42,894 nucleotides of DNA from an uncultured Muribaculaceae bacterium (lineage in GTDB: Bacteria; Bacteroidota; Bacteroidia; Bacteroidales; Muribaculaceae). Numbering within the stretch: position 1 is the stretch's first letter; each line of letters begins with the position of its first letter. Location: contig CAJTYC010000012.1 in NCBI GenBank assembly GCA_910584185.1, forward strand, positions 1 to 42,894. The letters are read 5' to 3'. A model generated the notes under the pieces. That model saw only the letters and a list, made by a program, of their open reading frames with translations, was not told the DNA's origin and did no database searches. Made by a program: the position numbers and the translations under genes. This document shows positions 24,684-33,054 of this stretch, in pieces.

Positions 24684-25988
24684 ATGAGGATTTTGCAGGT
24701 TGGAGCCGGTGATTTTTTCTCCACTTATGGGGGTGGTCAGGTTTATGTTAAGAATGTTGTCGATGAGATGATTCGTCAGGGAGCTGACATTGCTGTGCTT
24801 TCTTTTGTGGATGGTATTGCTTCGGGGGAGTTTCGTAAGCGGGATTATCGGGGTGTGGAGCTTTATGAGGTTGCGGGGGGTGACTTCAGGGCGGCTTTGG
24901 CTGTTGTGGAGGCTGTGCAGCCTGATGTGATTCATGCGCATAGCCATAAGGGGTGGATGTGCACGATCGGGGAGAAGTTGGGGATTCCTGTGGTGGTTAC
25001 CGCGCATCATGGAGGGATTGTGTGTCCAGCCGGTGCGTTGATGAATTGTGAGGATGAGGTGTGCCGGGTAAAGGCTGAGTTCGGACGTTGTCTGAAGTGT
25101 TCGCTCCATAATATACGGTCGGGGAGGTATTGGTATCCGTTTATGCGGTTGCTGCCTGAGGGGAGTTATGTGAAGTTGGGGGATTGGCTCTCGAGGCGGC
25201 GGTTTGTGCCGTTTGTCACGCCTATCGGAGGAGCTGCGCGCAGCATTCATGGTAAGGCTGATGAGTGGCGGACTATTGCTGATAAGTGCACCGTGCTGAT
25301 TGCTCCTTGCAAGGAGCTTGGTGAGGCTTTGGTCAGGAATGGTCTTGATGAAAGCAAGCTCAGGGTGATTGGTCATGGTGTAAATGCGTCCTCCCGGTCG
25401 GTGGTATCTGAAGCGACTGGAAGGAAGTTGTCGGATGGGCTTTTTCATTTCTTCTTTGTGGGGCGCATATGTTATGTCAAGGGGATTCATGTGTTGATTC
25501 GGGCTTTTATGGGAGTTCGCAATCCTGATGTGCGTTTGCACCTTATAGGAGGTGTGGGCAATAAGGGGGAACGGAGATATGAGGCACGTATGCGGCGAAT
25601 GAGCCGTGGGGACTCGCGGATAGTCTGGCATGGCAAGGTTAATCCGGAGAAGGTTTATGAGACGATTGTAGGGTTTGACGTTGCTTTGTCGCCATCTATT
25701 TGTATGGAGGCATATGGGCTTAATGTTGCAGAGGGTATGATGTTGGGTAAGCCAGTGTTGGCTTCACGCAATGGCGGTGCTGAGATGCAGATACGAGAGG
25801 GGGAGAATGGGTGGCTTGTACCGGCCAATGATGTCGCGGCTTTGCGCTACAAGATGGAGTGGATAGCATCGGAGCGTCCTCGGCTTGACGGTGAGACGAT
25901 ACGTGGTGGGGTTAAGACCTTGTCGGCTCATGTTGGGGAGTTGATTTCTTTGTATGAGCAGACTTTGTCTGCTAACTTAAAGTGCTGA
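24684..25988 (+). CDS. GT4-family glycosyltransferase
   Basis: A 434-residue retaining glycosyltransferase with two Rossmann-like domains. The N-terminal acceptor domain starts MRILQVGAGDFFSTYGGGQ, with VIHAHSHKGW and VVTAHHGG. The C-terminal donor domain has FFFVGRICYVKGIHVLIRAF and the EX7E motif in CMEAYGLNVAEGMMLGKPV. A pair of cysteines (EVCRVKAEFGRCLKC) in the acceptor domain is unusual and may bind metal. ATG 24684 is used; the track's GTG three bases earlier is also in frame. It lies 18 bases after the end of the repeat and two genes form a unit with the next. Confidence 0.9.
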   Translation: MRILQVGAGDFFSTYGGGQVYVKNVVDEMIRQGADIAVLSFVDGIASGEFRKRDYRGVELYEVAGGDFRAALAVVEAVQPDVIHAHSHKGWMCTIGEKLGIPVVVTAHHGGIVCPAGALMNCEDEVCRVKAEFGRCLKCSLHNIRSGRYWYPFMRLLPEGSYVKLGDWLSRRRFVPFVTPIGGAARSIHGKADEWRTIADKCTVLIAPCKELGEALVRNGLDESKLRVIGHGVNASSRSVVSEATGRKLSDGLFHFFFVGRICYVKGIHVLIRAFMGVRNPDVRLHLIGGVGNKGERRYEARMRRMSRGDSRIVWHGKVNPEKVYETIVGFDVALSPSICMEAYGLNVAEGMMLGKPVLASRNGGAEMQIREGENGWLVPANDVAALRYKMEWIASERPRLDGETIRGGVKTLSAHVGELISLYEQTLSANLKC

Positions 25989-26013
25989 GTTGATTTTAAG
26001 GCTATTGAAGGTT

Positions 26014-27120
26014 ATGAGGAAGAAGAGGGTTTTGATTGATGTCAATTCTACTGTTGATATGTTTGCTTGTGGACGGCATAGTGGGATTGCTCGGACTACT
26101 GCTGAATTAGTGCGGGCTATTGATGGTGTACGTGGTGAATATCCTGACCTTGAGATAGAGCTTTTTAGTCAGAACTTTAAGGGAATTGGATGCAGGAATC
26201 TTGCTGCCGGAATGCGGGGACATCATCTTTGGCTCCGTAATATTGGATGGATGAAGAGATTGGCTAAAAGGTTGCGTCTTAGAGAGTCTATGAGCCGTTA
26301 TGACTTGCTGCATATACCTCACAATTATGATGAGGTGCCATATCCGGAACGCACAGTCGTCACTCTTCATGATGCGCTGTTTATGCATATTGCAGAAGAC
26401 AGGTTCGACCATATGGGGATGCGCAAATATGTACCTGAATTGATGCAGAAATGTAAACATATCATTACATGTTCGGAATATTCCAAGCAGGATATAGTCA
26501 ACACTATGGGTGTGGCTGCCGATAAGATAACTGTGATACCTTGGGGTATAAAGCATGAGGTGTTCAATATGAATGTTCATAAGCCTGCGGATATTGTTTT
26601 TCCTTATCTGTTGAGTGTGTCTTGTAATGCTGAACGGAAGCGCACCGACAAGATTGTGGATGCATATCTTGATATGTGGACACCAGCGATGAAGCAGCAT
26701 TTGATGCTTGTTTGGGGTAATATGCCTGAGTGGCTATCGAAAAAAATCGAGAATCATCCAGCTGCGTCATGGATACATATAGAGAAAAATGTTAGCGACG
26801 AGCGGTTGGCGAGTCTTTATAGGGGGGCTACCGCTATGATATTTGCATCATCGTTTGAGGGGTTCGGGTTGCCGTTAATAGAGGCTATGGCATGTGGGTG
26901 TCCGGTGGTTACGGCAGATAATAGCTCACTTCGTGAGATAGGTGAAGGGGCTGCCATAATGCTTGATGAACCAATAGAGGAAAGCCTTCGTGAAATAATT
27001 ACAAGGATTGATAATGGGGAGATTGATTTAAAGGGATATATGGAAAAGGGATTGAAGCGAGCTTCGCAATATAGATGGGAAGCTGCCGCTCGTAAGACTT
27101 TGGATGTCTATGCTCAATGA
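26014..27120 (+). CDS. GT4-family glycosyltransferase
   Basis: A 368-residue glycosyltransferase, starting at ATG 26014 (MRKKRVLIDVNSTVD); an upstream TTG at 25990 would add only eight residues. The acceptor domain contains HSGIARTTAELV and the mannosyltransferase-like DLLHIPHNYDEVPYPE. The donor domain has VIPWGIKHEVF, YLLSVSCNAERKR, and the EX7E motif in SSFEGFGLPLIEAMACGCPVV. The gene begins 25 bases after the previous stop, in the same transcript. Confidence 0.9.
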   Translation: MRKKRVLIDVNSTVDMFACGRHSGIARTTAELVRAIDGVRGEYPDLEIELFSQNFKGIGCRNLAAGMRGHHLWLRNIGWMKRLAKRLRLRESMSRYDLLHIPHNYDEVPYPERTVVTLHDALFMHIAEDRFDHMGMRKYVPELMQKCKHIITCSEYSKQDIVNTMGVAADKITVIPWGIKHEVFNMNVHKPADIVFPYLLSVSCNAERKRTDKIVDAYLDMWTPAMKQHLMLVWGNMPEWLSKKIENHPAASWIHIEKNVSDERLASLYRGATAMIFASSFEGFGLPLIEAMACGCPVVTADNSSLREIGEGAAIMLDEPIEESLREIITRIDNGEIDLKGYMEKGLKRASQYRWEAAARKTLDVYAQ

Positions 27121-27169
27121 AAACTGAAGGGCTTGGTTTTGGATAAGATAAAGAAAAGTGATATGTTAG

Positions 27170-27538
27170 AAGAAAAAGAAGAGCGAAGACAGGCTGAAGA
27201 GCGGATTTTTCATGACGGTGCTGGCGATGTCGATATTCCTGATGTTTTATGACATGGACATACGCGGGAAGGTCGTCAGGGATATCGTGAAGAGTATTTC
27301 ATTGTGGTCGCTTGATATATTCTTGTGCAGTTCATTGTTTGACGCTTATCTTAATCCTTATTTCAAGGCTCATTATTTCTAATCACAGTAGCAGTTTGGT
27401 GTGTATTATTTTGTCGTAGTTCCGATAATATTTACGAGCTGTTATTTGGTTGCTTCTTGCAAGAGATTGGCTTTTACCGGTGTTCAGTATTTGCTTGACA
27501 GGATGGGTGTGGGTATACAGGTTCAGAGTAAGGGATAG
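27170..27538 (+). pseudogene. C-terminal remnant of an acyltransferase-3 gene
   Basis: A frame open from 27170 with no start before ATG 27212 reads MTVLAMSIFLMFYDMDIRG, then SLWSLDIFLCSSLFDAYLN and PYFKAHYF, then TAA (27380), SQ, TAG, QFGVYYFVVVPIIFTSCYL and a last stop at 27536. The two internal stops are in one frame, and the pieces fit the last third of an acyltransferase-3 protein. The N-terminal two thirds are gone. It sits between a glycosyltransferase gene and a composite repeat. Confidence 0.65.
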
Positions 27539-27546
27539 GCATTAGA

Positions 27547-27593
27547 GACATGGGCGCTCTGCGCCACATATCCGGCTTCGCCGGGACATATTT
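27547..27593 (+). repeat. Composite repeat, copy 3 (core A)
   Basis: GACATG, hairpin GGCGC-TCT-GCGCC, ACATAT, hairpin CCGGC-TTC-GCCGG, GACATATTT. A short CTTTTGTTGCTTTGTTTCC run follows. It bounds the ATPase/Toprim pair on the left. The rest of the gap to 27754 is AT-rich with no clear promoter. Confidence 0.9.
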
Positions 27594-27754
27594 TCTTTTG
27601 TTGCTTTGTTTCCTTGTGTTGTTTTGCCGTAGTTTTTTTACGCCAGTGATAATATTTATTGATTTTTAAGCGTTTTGCTTATAAAGTAACTTGTAGAGGG
27701 AAGTCCGAGTCTATATTAGTTTAAGACTAACCGCTGCATTATCAAATCTGATTT

Positions 27755-28879
27755 ATGCTTAAGAAATTTGCGGTAACAAATTTCCGGGGGTTCGCTGACA
27801 GAATCGAGTGGGATCTGTCACGTCATGCGTCGTATGCTTACAATAGTTTTGCCATACGTGACGGGATTGTGAAAAATGGCATCATATATGGACCCAATGG
27901 ATCCGGTAAGTCGAACTTCAGCATGGCATTGTTCGACATTGAGAACCACCTTTCTGACAATGAGAAGGATGCGGAGTATTACAAGAATTTCGCATATCTT
28001 GGCCGTGAGAATGTGCCGGTGAAGTTTGAATATGAGTTCGATTTCGGCGGCATAGAGTTGAGGTATCTTTATGAGAAGAATGACCGGGGACAGCTCGTAT
28101 CCGAGAAGCTGCTCATGGGTGGTGACACTGTGTTCTCGCGTTCCAGGCATGGGTTGTATGTTGACCAGAAAGCTTTCCCTATGGCTGATTCGGTTAGGGA
28201 GAGCATCGAGAGGAGCGAGAATGGGGTGTCGATGGTTAAGTTCCTGGCCACGACGTTTCCGCTTCAGGAGTCGCATGGGATTATGCGGCTGATGAAGTTT
28301 GTCGATTCGATGCTCTGGTTCAGGAATGTGGATGTGCGCGGCTATATGGGTTTGGAGCGCGGTAGCCGCAACATGGACGAGGAGATCATCAAGAGCGGCC
28401 ATCTGGAAGATTTCGCGAAGTTTATCAAGGATATAAGTGGGCAGGAATTCGATCTCGTGGCCGGACATAGCGGTAAGGATTTGATGTGTGTCATCGATGG
28501 CAAGGAGAGGGAGTTTCATAAGATTATCTCCACGGGTACGCGTGGGCTTGAGGTGCTCTACTATTGGTTGCTGCGCATGGACAAGGCTTCGTTTGTCTTT
28601 ATTGATGAGTTTGATGCTTTCTATCACTTTGAGTTGGCAAAGGAGGTTTGCAAGAGGCTTTTCGCTTTTGACTTCCAGGCGTTCGTCAGTACGCACAATA
28701 CCTACTTGCTCGACAATGATTTGCTTCGGCCGGACTGTTATTTCATAATATATAACGGCAAGATACGTGCATTGAATGAGTGTACCGACAGAGAACTTCG
28801 CTTTGCTCATAATCTGGAGAAGATATATAGGTCGGGAGTATTGACGGCAGACTATGTGAAGGGATGGGCAAGGGATTAA
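27755..28879 (+). CDS. AAA15-type ATPase of an ATPase/Toprim defence-like pair
   Basis: A 374-residue ATPase with Walker A IYGPNGSGKSNFSMAL (about residues 44-59), a signature-like STGTRGLEVLYYWLL (about 250-264), Walker B ASFVFIDEFDAFYH (about 269-282) and the switch histidine in FVSTHNTYLLDN. The short coiled-coil insert of SMC-like proteins is nearly missing. It resembles the ATPase subunit of PARIS (AriA) and of OLD-like systems, where the ATPase senses a phage and releases the partner. The stop overlaps the next gene by 16 bases, so they are co-translated. Confidence 0.85.
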   Translation: MLKKFAVTNFRGFADRIEWDLSRHASYAYNSFAIRDGIVKNGIIYGPNGSGKSNFSMALFDIENHLSDNEKDAEYYKNFAYLGRENVPVKFEYEFDFGGIELRYLYEKNDRGQLVSEKLLMGGDTVFSRSRHGLYVDQKAFPMADSVRESIERSENGVSMVKFLATTFPLQESHGIMRLMKFVDSMLWFRNVDVRGYMGLERGSRNMDEEIIKSGHLEDFAKFIKDISGQEFDLVAGHSGKDLMCVIDGKEREFHKIISTGTRGLEVLYYWLLRMDKASFVFIDEFDAFYHFELAKEVCKRLFAFDFQAFVSTHNTYLLDNDLLRPDCYFIIYNGKIRALNECTDRELRFAHNLEKIYRSGVLTADYVKGWARD

Positions 28880-29649
28880 GGTTGTATGTGCTTGAGGGTA
28901 GCCATCCTGACGGGTTTGTGTCGGATTGTATTACCGGTAACTTTATGACTGTCCCTGTACCGGTGAAGTGTGTCTACGGCACTTCAATGTATAAGTTGTA
29001 CAAGGAGCTTGCATCGGAGCCTGCGCTTGATATTGTGGAAGTGCTGAGAGCGAGCCGTGCTGAGAATGCGATGATTCTGGATGGATTGACAAAGCATGAT
29101 TTTGACAGCGTGTATTTGTTTTTCGATTATGATGGGCATAACACTAATGCTGATGATGCCATAGTCAGGGACATGTTGACATTCTTTAACGATGAGATGG
29201 AGTATGGAAAAATGTTTGTGAGTTATCCTATGGTCGAGGCTTTGCGGCATTATCCTGATCGCGAGGTATTCATGCGACTTGTGGTTAAGGGGAAGCCCGG
29301 AGGTTGTGGCAAACATAGGGTGTGTATTGATTTCAATTCTTGCAAACAAGAGAAGCACTATAAGAAAGTGGTTACGGCGGAGTGTCGGACAGACTTGGTT
29401 AATTGGGGTAAGTATGGATTGGATGAATGGAAGTTGCTGGTGCGCGATCATGTGATGAAGGGGAATCTTTTGGTTGACGGGGTTGACGCTTGGCCTGAAG
29501 ATGTGATTGGGCAGTTGGATATATTTGATGTGCAGGAGCGGGATTATCTGAGTATGGCTTGTCCTCGTGTGTCCGTGCTTAGTGGTTTTCCTTTGTTTTT
29601 GCTTGATTATTTAGGCAGTTCGAGTCTTTGGGATAAGGTTAGGCCGTAG
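28864..29649 (+). CDS. Toprim-like effector partner of the AAA15 ATPase
   Basis: A 261-residue protein with the marks of an OLD/AriB-type Toprim fold: the first acidic strand LRLYVLEGSHPDGF (about residues 5-18, Glu in LEG), then the DxD strand VYLFFDYDGHNTN (about 84-96), and MFVSYPMVEALRHYP (about 119-133), the SYP-type motif of this group. The second half has cysteines (HRVCIDFNSCKQEKH) that may bind metal. The likely activity is a metal-dependent nuclease acting on DNA or tRNA; this is inferred from fold and context only. No similar gene is elsewhere in the window. Confidence 0.7.
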   Translation: MGKGLRLYVLEGSHPDGFVSDCITGNFMTVPVPVKCVYGTSMYKLYKELASEPALDIVEVLRASRAENAMILDGLTKHDFDSVYLFFDYDGHNTNADDAIVRDMLTFFNDEMEYGKMFVSYPMVEALRHYPDREVFMRLVVKGKPGGCGKHRVCIDFNSCKQEKHYKKVVTAECRTDLVNWGKYGLDEWKLLVRDHVMKGNLLVDGVDAWPEDVIGQLDIFDVQERDYLSMACPRVSVLSGFPLFLLDYLGSSSLWDKVRP

Positions 29650-29656
29650 TTATTTA

Positions 29657-29762
29657 GACATGGGTGCTTTGCACCATATATCCGGTTTCGCCGGGGCATA
29701 TTATAGTTAAGATATTTAATATGTTTGCCCTTGGGCAATATGTCAGTTATGTCTTAAAATGG
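29657..29762 (+). repeat. Composite repeat, copy 4, with compensated stem changes
   Basis: Core A (29657-29703) starts 8 bases after the effector stop. Its first stem is GGTGC-TTT-GCACC where other copies have GGCGC-TTT-GCGCC, so both sides changed together. Module C follows at about 29705-29762 with hairpin TTGCCCTTGGGCAA. Confidence 0.85.
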
Positions 29763-29772
29763 AATTTCGTGT

Positions 29773-30696
29773 ATGATTAGTGTAGTTATACCGCTTTATA
29801 ACGCAGGGGGTACGGTGGAGCGTACCTTGCGGTCGGTTTTGGCTCAGACTTTCACTGACTTTGAGATTGTGGTGGTGGATGACGGGTCTACTGATGATGG
29901 AGCAGCCAAGGTCTTGGGTATGGAGATTCCTAACCTCCGGCTTATCCGGCAGGAGAATGCCGGTGTCTCGGCTGCGCGTAACCGTGGCATTGCTGAGGCC
30001 CGCGGGGAGTTTGTGGCTTTGCTTGACTCTGATGATGAGTGGCATCCTGAGTATCTTCAGACTCAGTTTGAGATGACACGGAAGTATCCTGAGTGTGATG
30101 TGTTTGCTACGCAGTTTGAATATCATATGCCTAATGGCGATATGGTGCCGGCAGAGGTTCATAAGGTGGCGTTTACCGGGGAGGATGGCGTGATGTCGAA
30201 TTATTTTGAAGTGGCGTCGTGCAGTCAACCTCCTGTTTGGACTTGTGCTGTGATGGCGCGTAAGGAGGCATTTGAGAGTGTCAGCGGTTTTCCGGTTGGT
30301 ATCAAGAGTGGGGAGGATTTGCTTACTTGGGCGCGGTTGGCTTTGCGTTATAGGATTGCTTACAGTAAGCGGGTGTTGGCTTATTATAACCGGCCCGCAA
30401 TCATGACTTCCAATCTTCCGGCTGAGCGGCTTGGGGGGGAGCTTTATGTGTTGGATGAGCTGAGAGGGATGCTTGCAGCGAATCCGGATGTGGTGGGGCT
30501 TCGGGATTATGTGTTTCGGTTCACTAAGATTTATGGAGTGCTTCTTATTGAGGCTGTACATGGTCATCGGGCTTTCGGCGTTTCGGTCAAGGCTCTTTTT
30601 AAAGGGGGTAAGATGAAGGATTTCTTGCCTATCATGGTGTTTTCTTTGTTGCCTCAGAAGTTTGCTCGTAGGTTGTTTCTTCGGCTTCGTCGGTGA
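29773..30696 (+). CDS. GT2-family glycosyltransferase
   Basis: A 307-residue inverting glycosyltransferase of the GT-A fold: MISVVIPLYNAGGTVERTL, then VVVDDGSTDDGA and the metal site LLDSDDEWHPEYL, then a GXXXGED-like acceptor site KSGEDLLTWARL. The C-terminal hydrophobic stretch (about 285-300) could touch the membrane. It is bounded by repeats on both sides. Confidence 0.9.
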   Translation: MISVVIPLYNAGGTVERTLRSVLAQTFTDFEIVVVDDGSTDDGAAKVLGMEIPNLRLIRQENAGVSAARNRGIAEARGEFVALLDSDDEWHPEYLQTQFEMTRKYPECDVFATQFEYHMPNGDMVPAEVHKVAFTGEDGVMSNYFEVASCSQPPVWTCAVMARKEAFESVSGFPVGIKSGEDLLTWARLALRYRIAYSKRVLAYYNRPAIMTSNLPAERLGGELYVLDELRGMLAANPDVVGLRDYVFRFTKIYGVLLIEAVHGHRAFGVSVKALFKGGKMKDFLPIMVFSLLPQKFARRLFLRLRR

Positions 30697-30700
30697 GTAT

Positions 30701-30812
30701 TTTTGCACGAGGAATTCAAGGAAATTAAGGAAATTTTGGCTTGCTTCGCTTGCCGGCTTCGCGTCTGGGATGGTTTTCTTTTGTTCCTTTGTTTCCTTGT
30801 GAGATAATTTGA
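30701..30812 (+). repeat. Composite repeat, copy 5 (module B only)
   Basis: Begins with TTTTGCACGAGGAATTC five bases after the glycosyltransferase stop, then GGAAATTAAGGAAATTTTGG, GCTTCGCTTGCC, and CTTTTGTTCCTTTGTTTCC in the opposite sense. Core A is missing, although GCCGGCTTCGCG is a trace of it. Confidence 0.75.
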
Positions 30813-30856
30813 GAAGTGGACTCTTGGGGATGATATTATTTTTATGTGTTTAGAAG

Positions 30857-32026
30857 ATGAGGATAGTTGCTTTGCATACTGATTTTCGGCTTTATTGGCC
30901 GGCTCGGCTTGCTGCTCTTAGGGAGCGGTTTGAGTCGCGTGGCGACAGTTTTCAGGTGGTTGAGATTGCCGGTAAGGGTAGCCCTTATTCGTTTGCCGGC
31001 TCTAATGCCGAGAGTTCTGACGCTTATTGGCATATTCTTTATCCGGAGTCGGCAATGGAGGATTTGAATCCTTCGGAAATAAAGCCAAGGCTTATGAAGT
31101 TGCTCGATGAGTTGAATCCTGATGTTATCATATCGGGGGCGATTGCTTTTCCTTCGGGTGCCGTGGCTACTGCATGGGCGAATAAGCATGACAGGAGGGT
31201 TATTGTGTTTGATGACTCGAAGATTGATGTGACACCTCGGTCTTGGGTTGTGAATAGGATTAAGAGGGGTGTTTATAATGGAGTTGATGCCATGCTGTAT
31301 CCTGCAAAACAGTGGGATGCAACAGGAAAGTATTGGGGCTTCGGTCAAGATAGAATATTCTATGGGATTGATGTTGTGGACAATGACTTTTGGCGGATTC
31401 CGTCGGAGCGTCCTTATGATAAGCCTTATTTCTTGACTGTGGGGAGACTTGTAGAGCGTAAGAATATTGATGGCTTGATATGTGCGTATAATCGGTTGGT
31501 TGAAAATGAGGGGAGTGAGGTGCCTGATTTGTTGATAATTGGCGAAGGTCCGGAGAGATGCAGGCTGGAAGCAATAGCCTGTGGTAAGGTTAAGATTATA
31601 GAGTTCAAGAGGCCGGAGGAATTGAGAGGCTATTATCAGCACACGGATATGTTCATACTTCCGAGCCATATGGACACATGGGGTTTGGTGGTCAATGAGG
31701 CGATGTCTGCCGGTGCCATTTGCGCGGTGTCAAGGGGATGTGGATGTTCGGAAAGCCTTTTGAAAGGGATGTCGGATTTTATTTTTGAATCTCATGAAGG
31801 GGAGGGTTTGTATAAAGTTTTGAAGAAGCGTCTGCATCTTGCGGAAGCAGAGAAGGGGAGCTTGGATAGGGTAATGGATGAAAATATTCAAGGCTTTAGT
31901 CTCGCATCACTTTGTGATTCGGTTGAAAAGGGGGTGGATAAGTTATCTAAGAGCAAGAAAAGACGAGGGGGGATATTGGATAGAATAATAATCAATCGTT
32001 GGGAAGGACGATATAATCAAGCTTAA
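30857..32026 (+). CDS. GT4-family glycosyltransferase with variant EX7E
   Basis: A 389-residue protein: N-terminal MRIVALHTDFRLYWPARLAAL, PDVIISGAIAFPSG, and a donor domain FLTVGRLVERKNIDGLICAYNRL, LLIIGEGPERCRLEAI. The usual EX7E motif reads DTWGLVVNEAMSAGA: the first acidic residue is Asp instead of Glu. The C terminus has a basic stretch SKSKKRRGG. The gene is 2 bases from the next start, in one operon with the three GT2 genes that follow. Confidence 0.88.
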   Translation: MRIVALHTDFRLYWPARLAALRERFESRGDSFQVVEIAGKGSPYSFAGSNAESSDAYWHILYPESAMEDLNPSEIKPRLMKLLDELNPDVIISGAIAFPSGAVATAWANKHDRRVIVFDDSKIDVTPRSWVVNRIKRGVYNGVDAMLYPAKQWDATGKYWGFGQDRIFYGIDVVDNDFWRIPSERPYDKPYFLTVGRLVERKNIDGLICAYNRLVENEGSEVPDLLIIGEGPERCRLEAIACGKVKIIEFKRPEELRGYYQHTDMFILPSHMDTWGLVVNEAMSAGAICAVSRGCGCSESLLKGMSDFIFESHEGEGLYKVLKKRLHLAEAEKGSLDRVMDENIQGFSLASLCDSVEKGVDKLSKSKKRRGGILDRIIINRWEGRYNQA

Positions 32027-32028
32027 AG

Positions 32029-33024
32029 ATGGGAAAGCCTTTGTTTTCAGTTATTATTCCGACCTATAATGGTTCGCAGAGAATAGGGTATTGCTTGCGT
32101 AGCATCTTTAAACAAAAATATCCACAAGATAACTTTGAGGTTATAGTTGTAGATGATTGCTCCACAGAAGATATTTCAGCTTCTGTAATGAAGGTATTAT
32201 CTGAATTTCCAGACGAGGGGTTCAATGTGAAAGTTATCAGGCTTCCTCAAAATGGTAGACAAGGAAAAGCGAGGAATGTTGGATTTGCAAAAGCTATAGG
32301 AAAATATCTTATTAATATTGATGATGATGATGCATTAAATGGTGATGATATATTTGAAAAAATAGAAAAAGTATTGAAAGATAGTTCAGTAGATGTTTTA
32401 TTGTTAGATTCTTATAATGTAGTTAATGGTAAATGTAATAATGAATTAAAATTTAAGGATAATGATGCGAAAGTATATAATGGTAAGGAATTTATGGAGA
32501 AGCAGAGTGTTTCATGGACTGCATGGCATTATGTGATATCAAAAGAATTCCTTGAAAAATCGAATATAAAGTTTTGTGAGAATGTGCTGTATGAAGATGT
32601 AGATTTTTGTCTTGATATAGTAAGCCATGCATCTACTATAAGCTATAGGCCAATTCCGATAATACTGTACACTATTAGAGAGGGACAAACTTCTAAAATT
32701 GGATTGTCAGAGCGAAGAGTTGATGACTTGTTCAAACTGACTGAAAGATTGAATATGTTAGCGCAAAGTTTTGCTGACAGTCGTAAGGAAAATATCAGGA
32801 ATCATTATATATTTCAGATGAATGTGATAGTTTCACGCAATCTATGGCGATTAAAACGAGATGAAATCGTACGATTGCTTAATTCTCATAGACCGGATAA
32901 TTTAGAATTTTCTAAATTGACTAATTTTGCATTTAAGAATCCTAAAGTGTATTCTATAGTTGCGCAAATATCAAGACCTGTGCTTTTGAGCATGATTAGG
33001 ATTATGAAAAGATTGAGGAAGTAA
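32029..33024 (+). CDS. GT2-family glycosyltransferase
   Basis: A 331-residue GT-A enzyme: FSVIIPTYNGSQRIGYCLRS, VIVVDDCSTEDI, GKARNVGFAKAIGKYLI and the metal site NIDDDDALNGDDIF. The acceptor-side motif LYEDVDFCLDIV is present. It begins 3 bases after the previous stop. It is markedly AT-rich, with AAA, ATA and TTA codons frequent, unlike the gene before it. Confidence 0.9.
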   Translation: MGKPLFSVIIPTYNGSQRIGYCLRSIFKQKYPQDNFEVIVVDDCSTEDISASVMKVLSEFPDEGFNVKVIRLPQNGRQGKARNVGFAKAIGKYLINIDDDDALNGDDIFEKIEKVLKDSSVDVLLLDSYNVVNGKCNNELKFKDNDAKVYNGKEFMEKQSVSWTAWHYVISKEFLEKSNIKFCENVLYEDVDFCLDIVSHASTISYRPIPIILYTIREGQTSKIGLSERRVDDLFKLTERLNMLAQSFADSRKENIRNHYIFQMNVIVSRNLWRLKRDEIVRLLNSHRPDNLEFSKLTNFAFKNPKVYSIVAQISRPVLLSMIRIMKRLRK

Positions 33025-33054
33025 GAAAAGAATAATATTGAAAACTGTAAATAT

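Noticed and set aside
24612..25631. A 339-codon minus-strand frame, and similar ones at 23670-24608, 27818-28810 and 29743-30708
   Set aside because: Each mirrors a clear plus-strand gene (glycosyltransferase, DprA-like, ATPase, GT2) and shows basic, repetitive sequence without domains.
1..29649. A link between the tRNA-Lys at the left edge and the PARIS-like system, since AriB is reported to cut tRNA-Lys
   Set aside because: They are 28 kb apart, and the tRNA is an ordinary gene with anticodon CTT; no evidence of function connects them.
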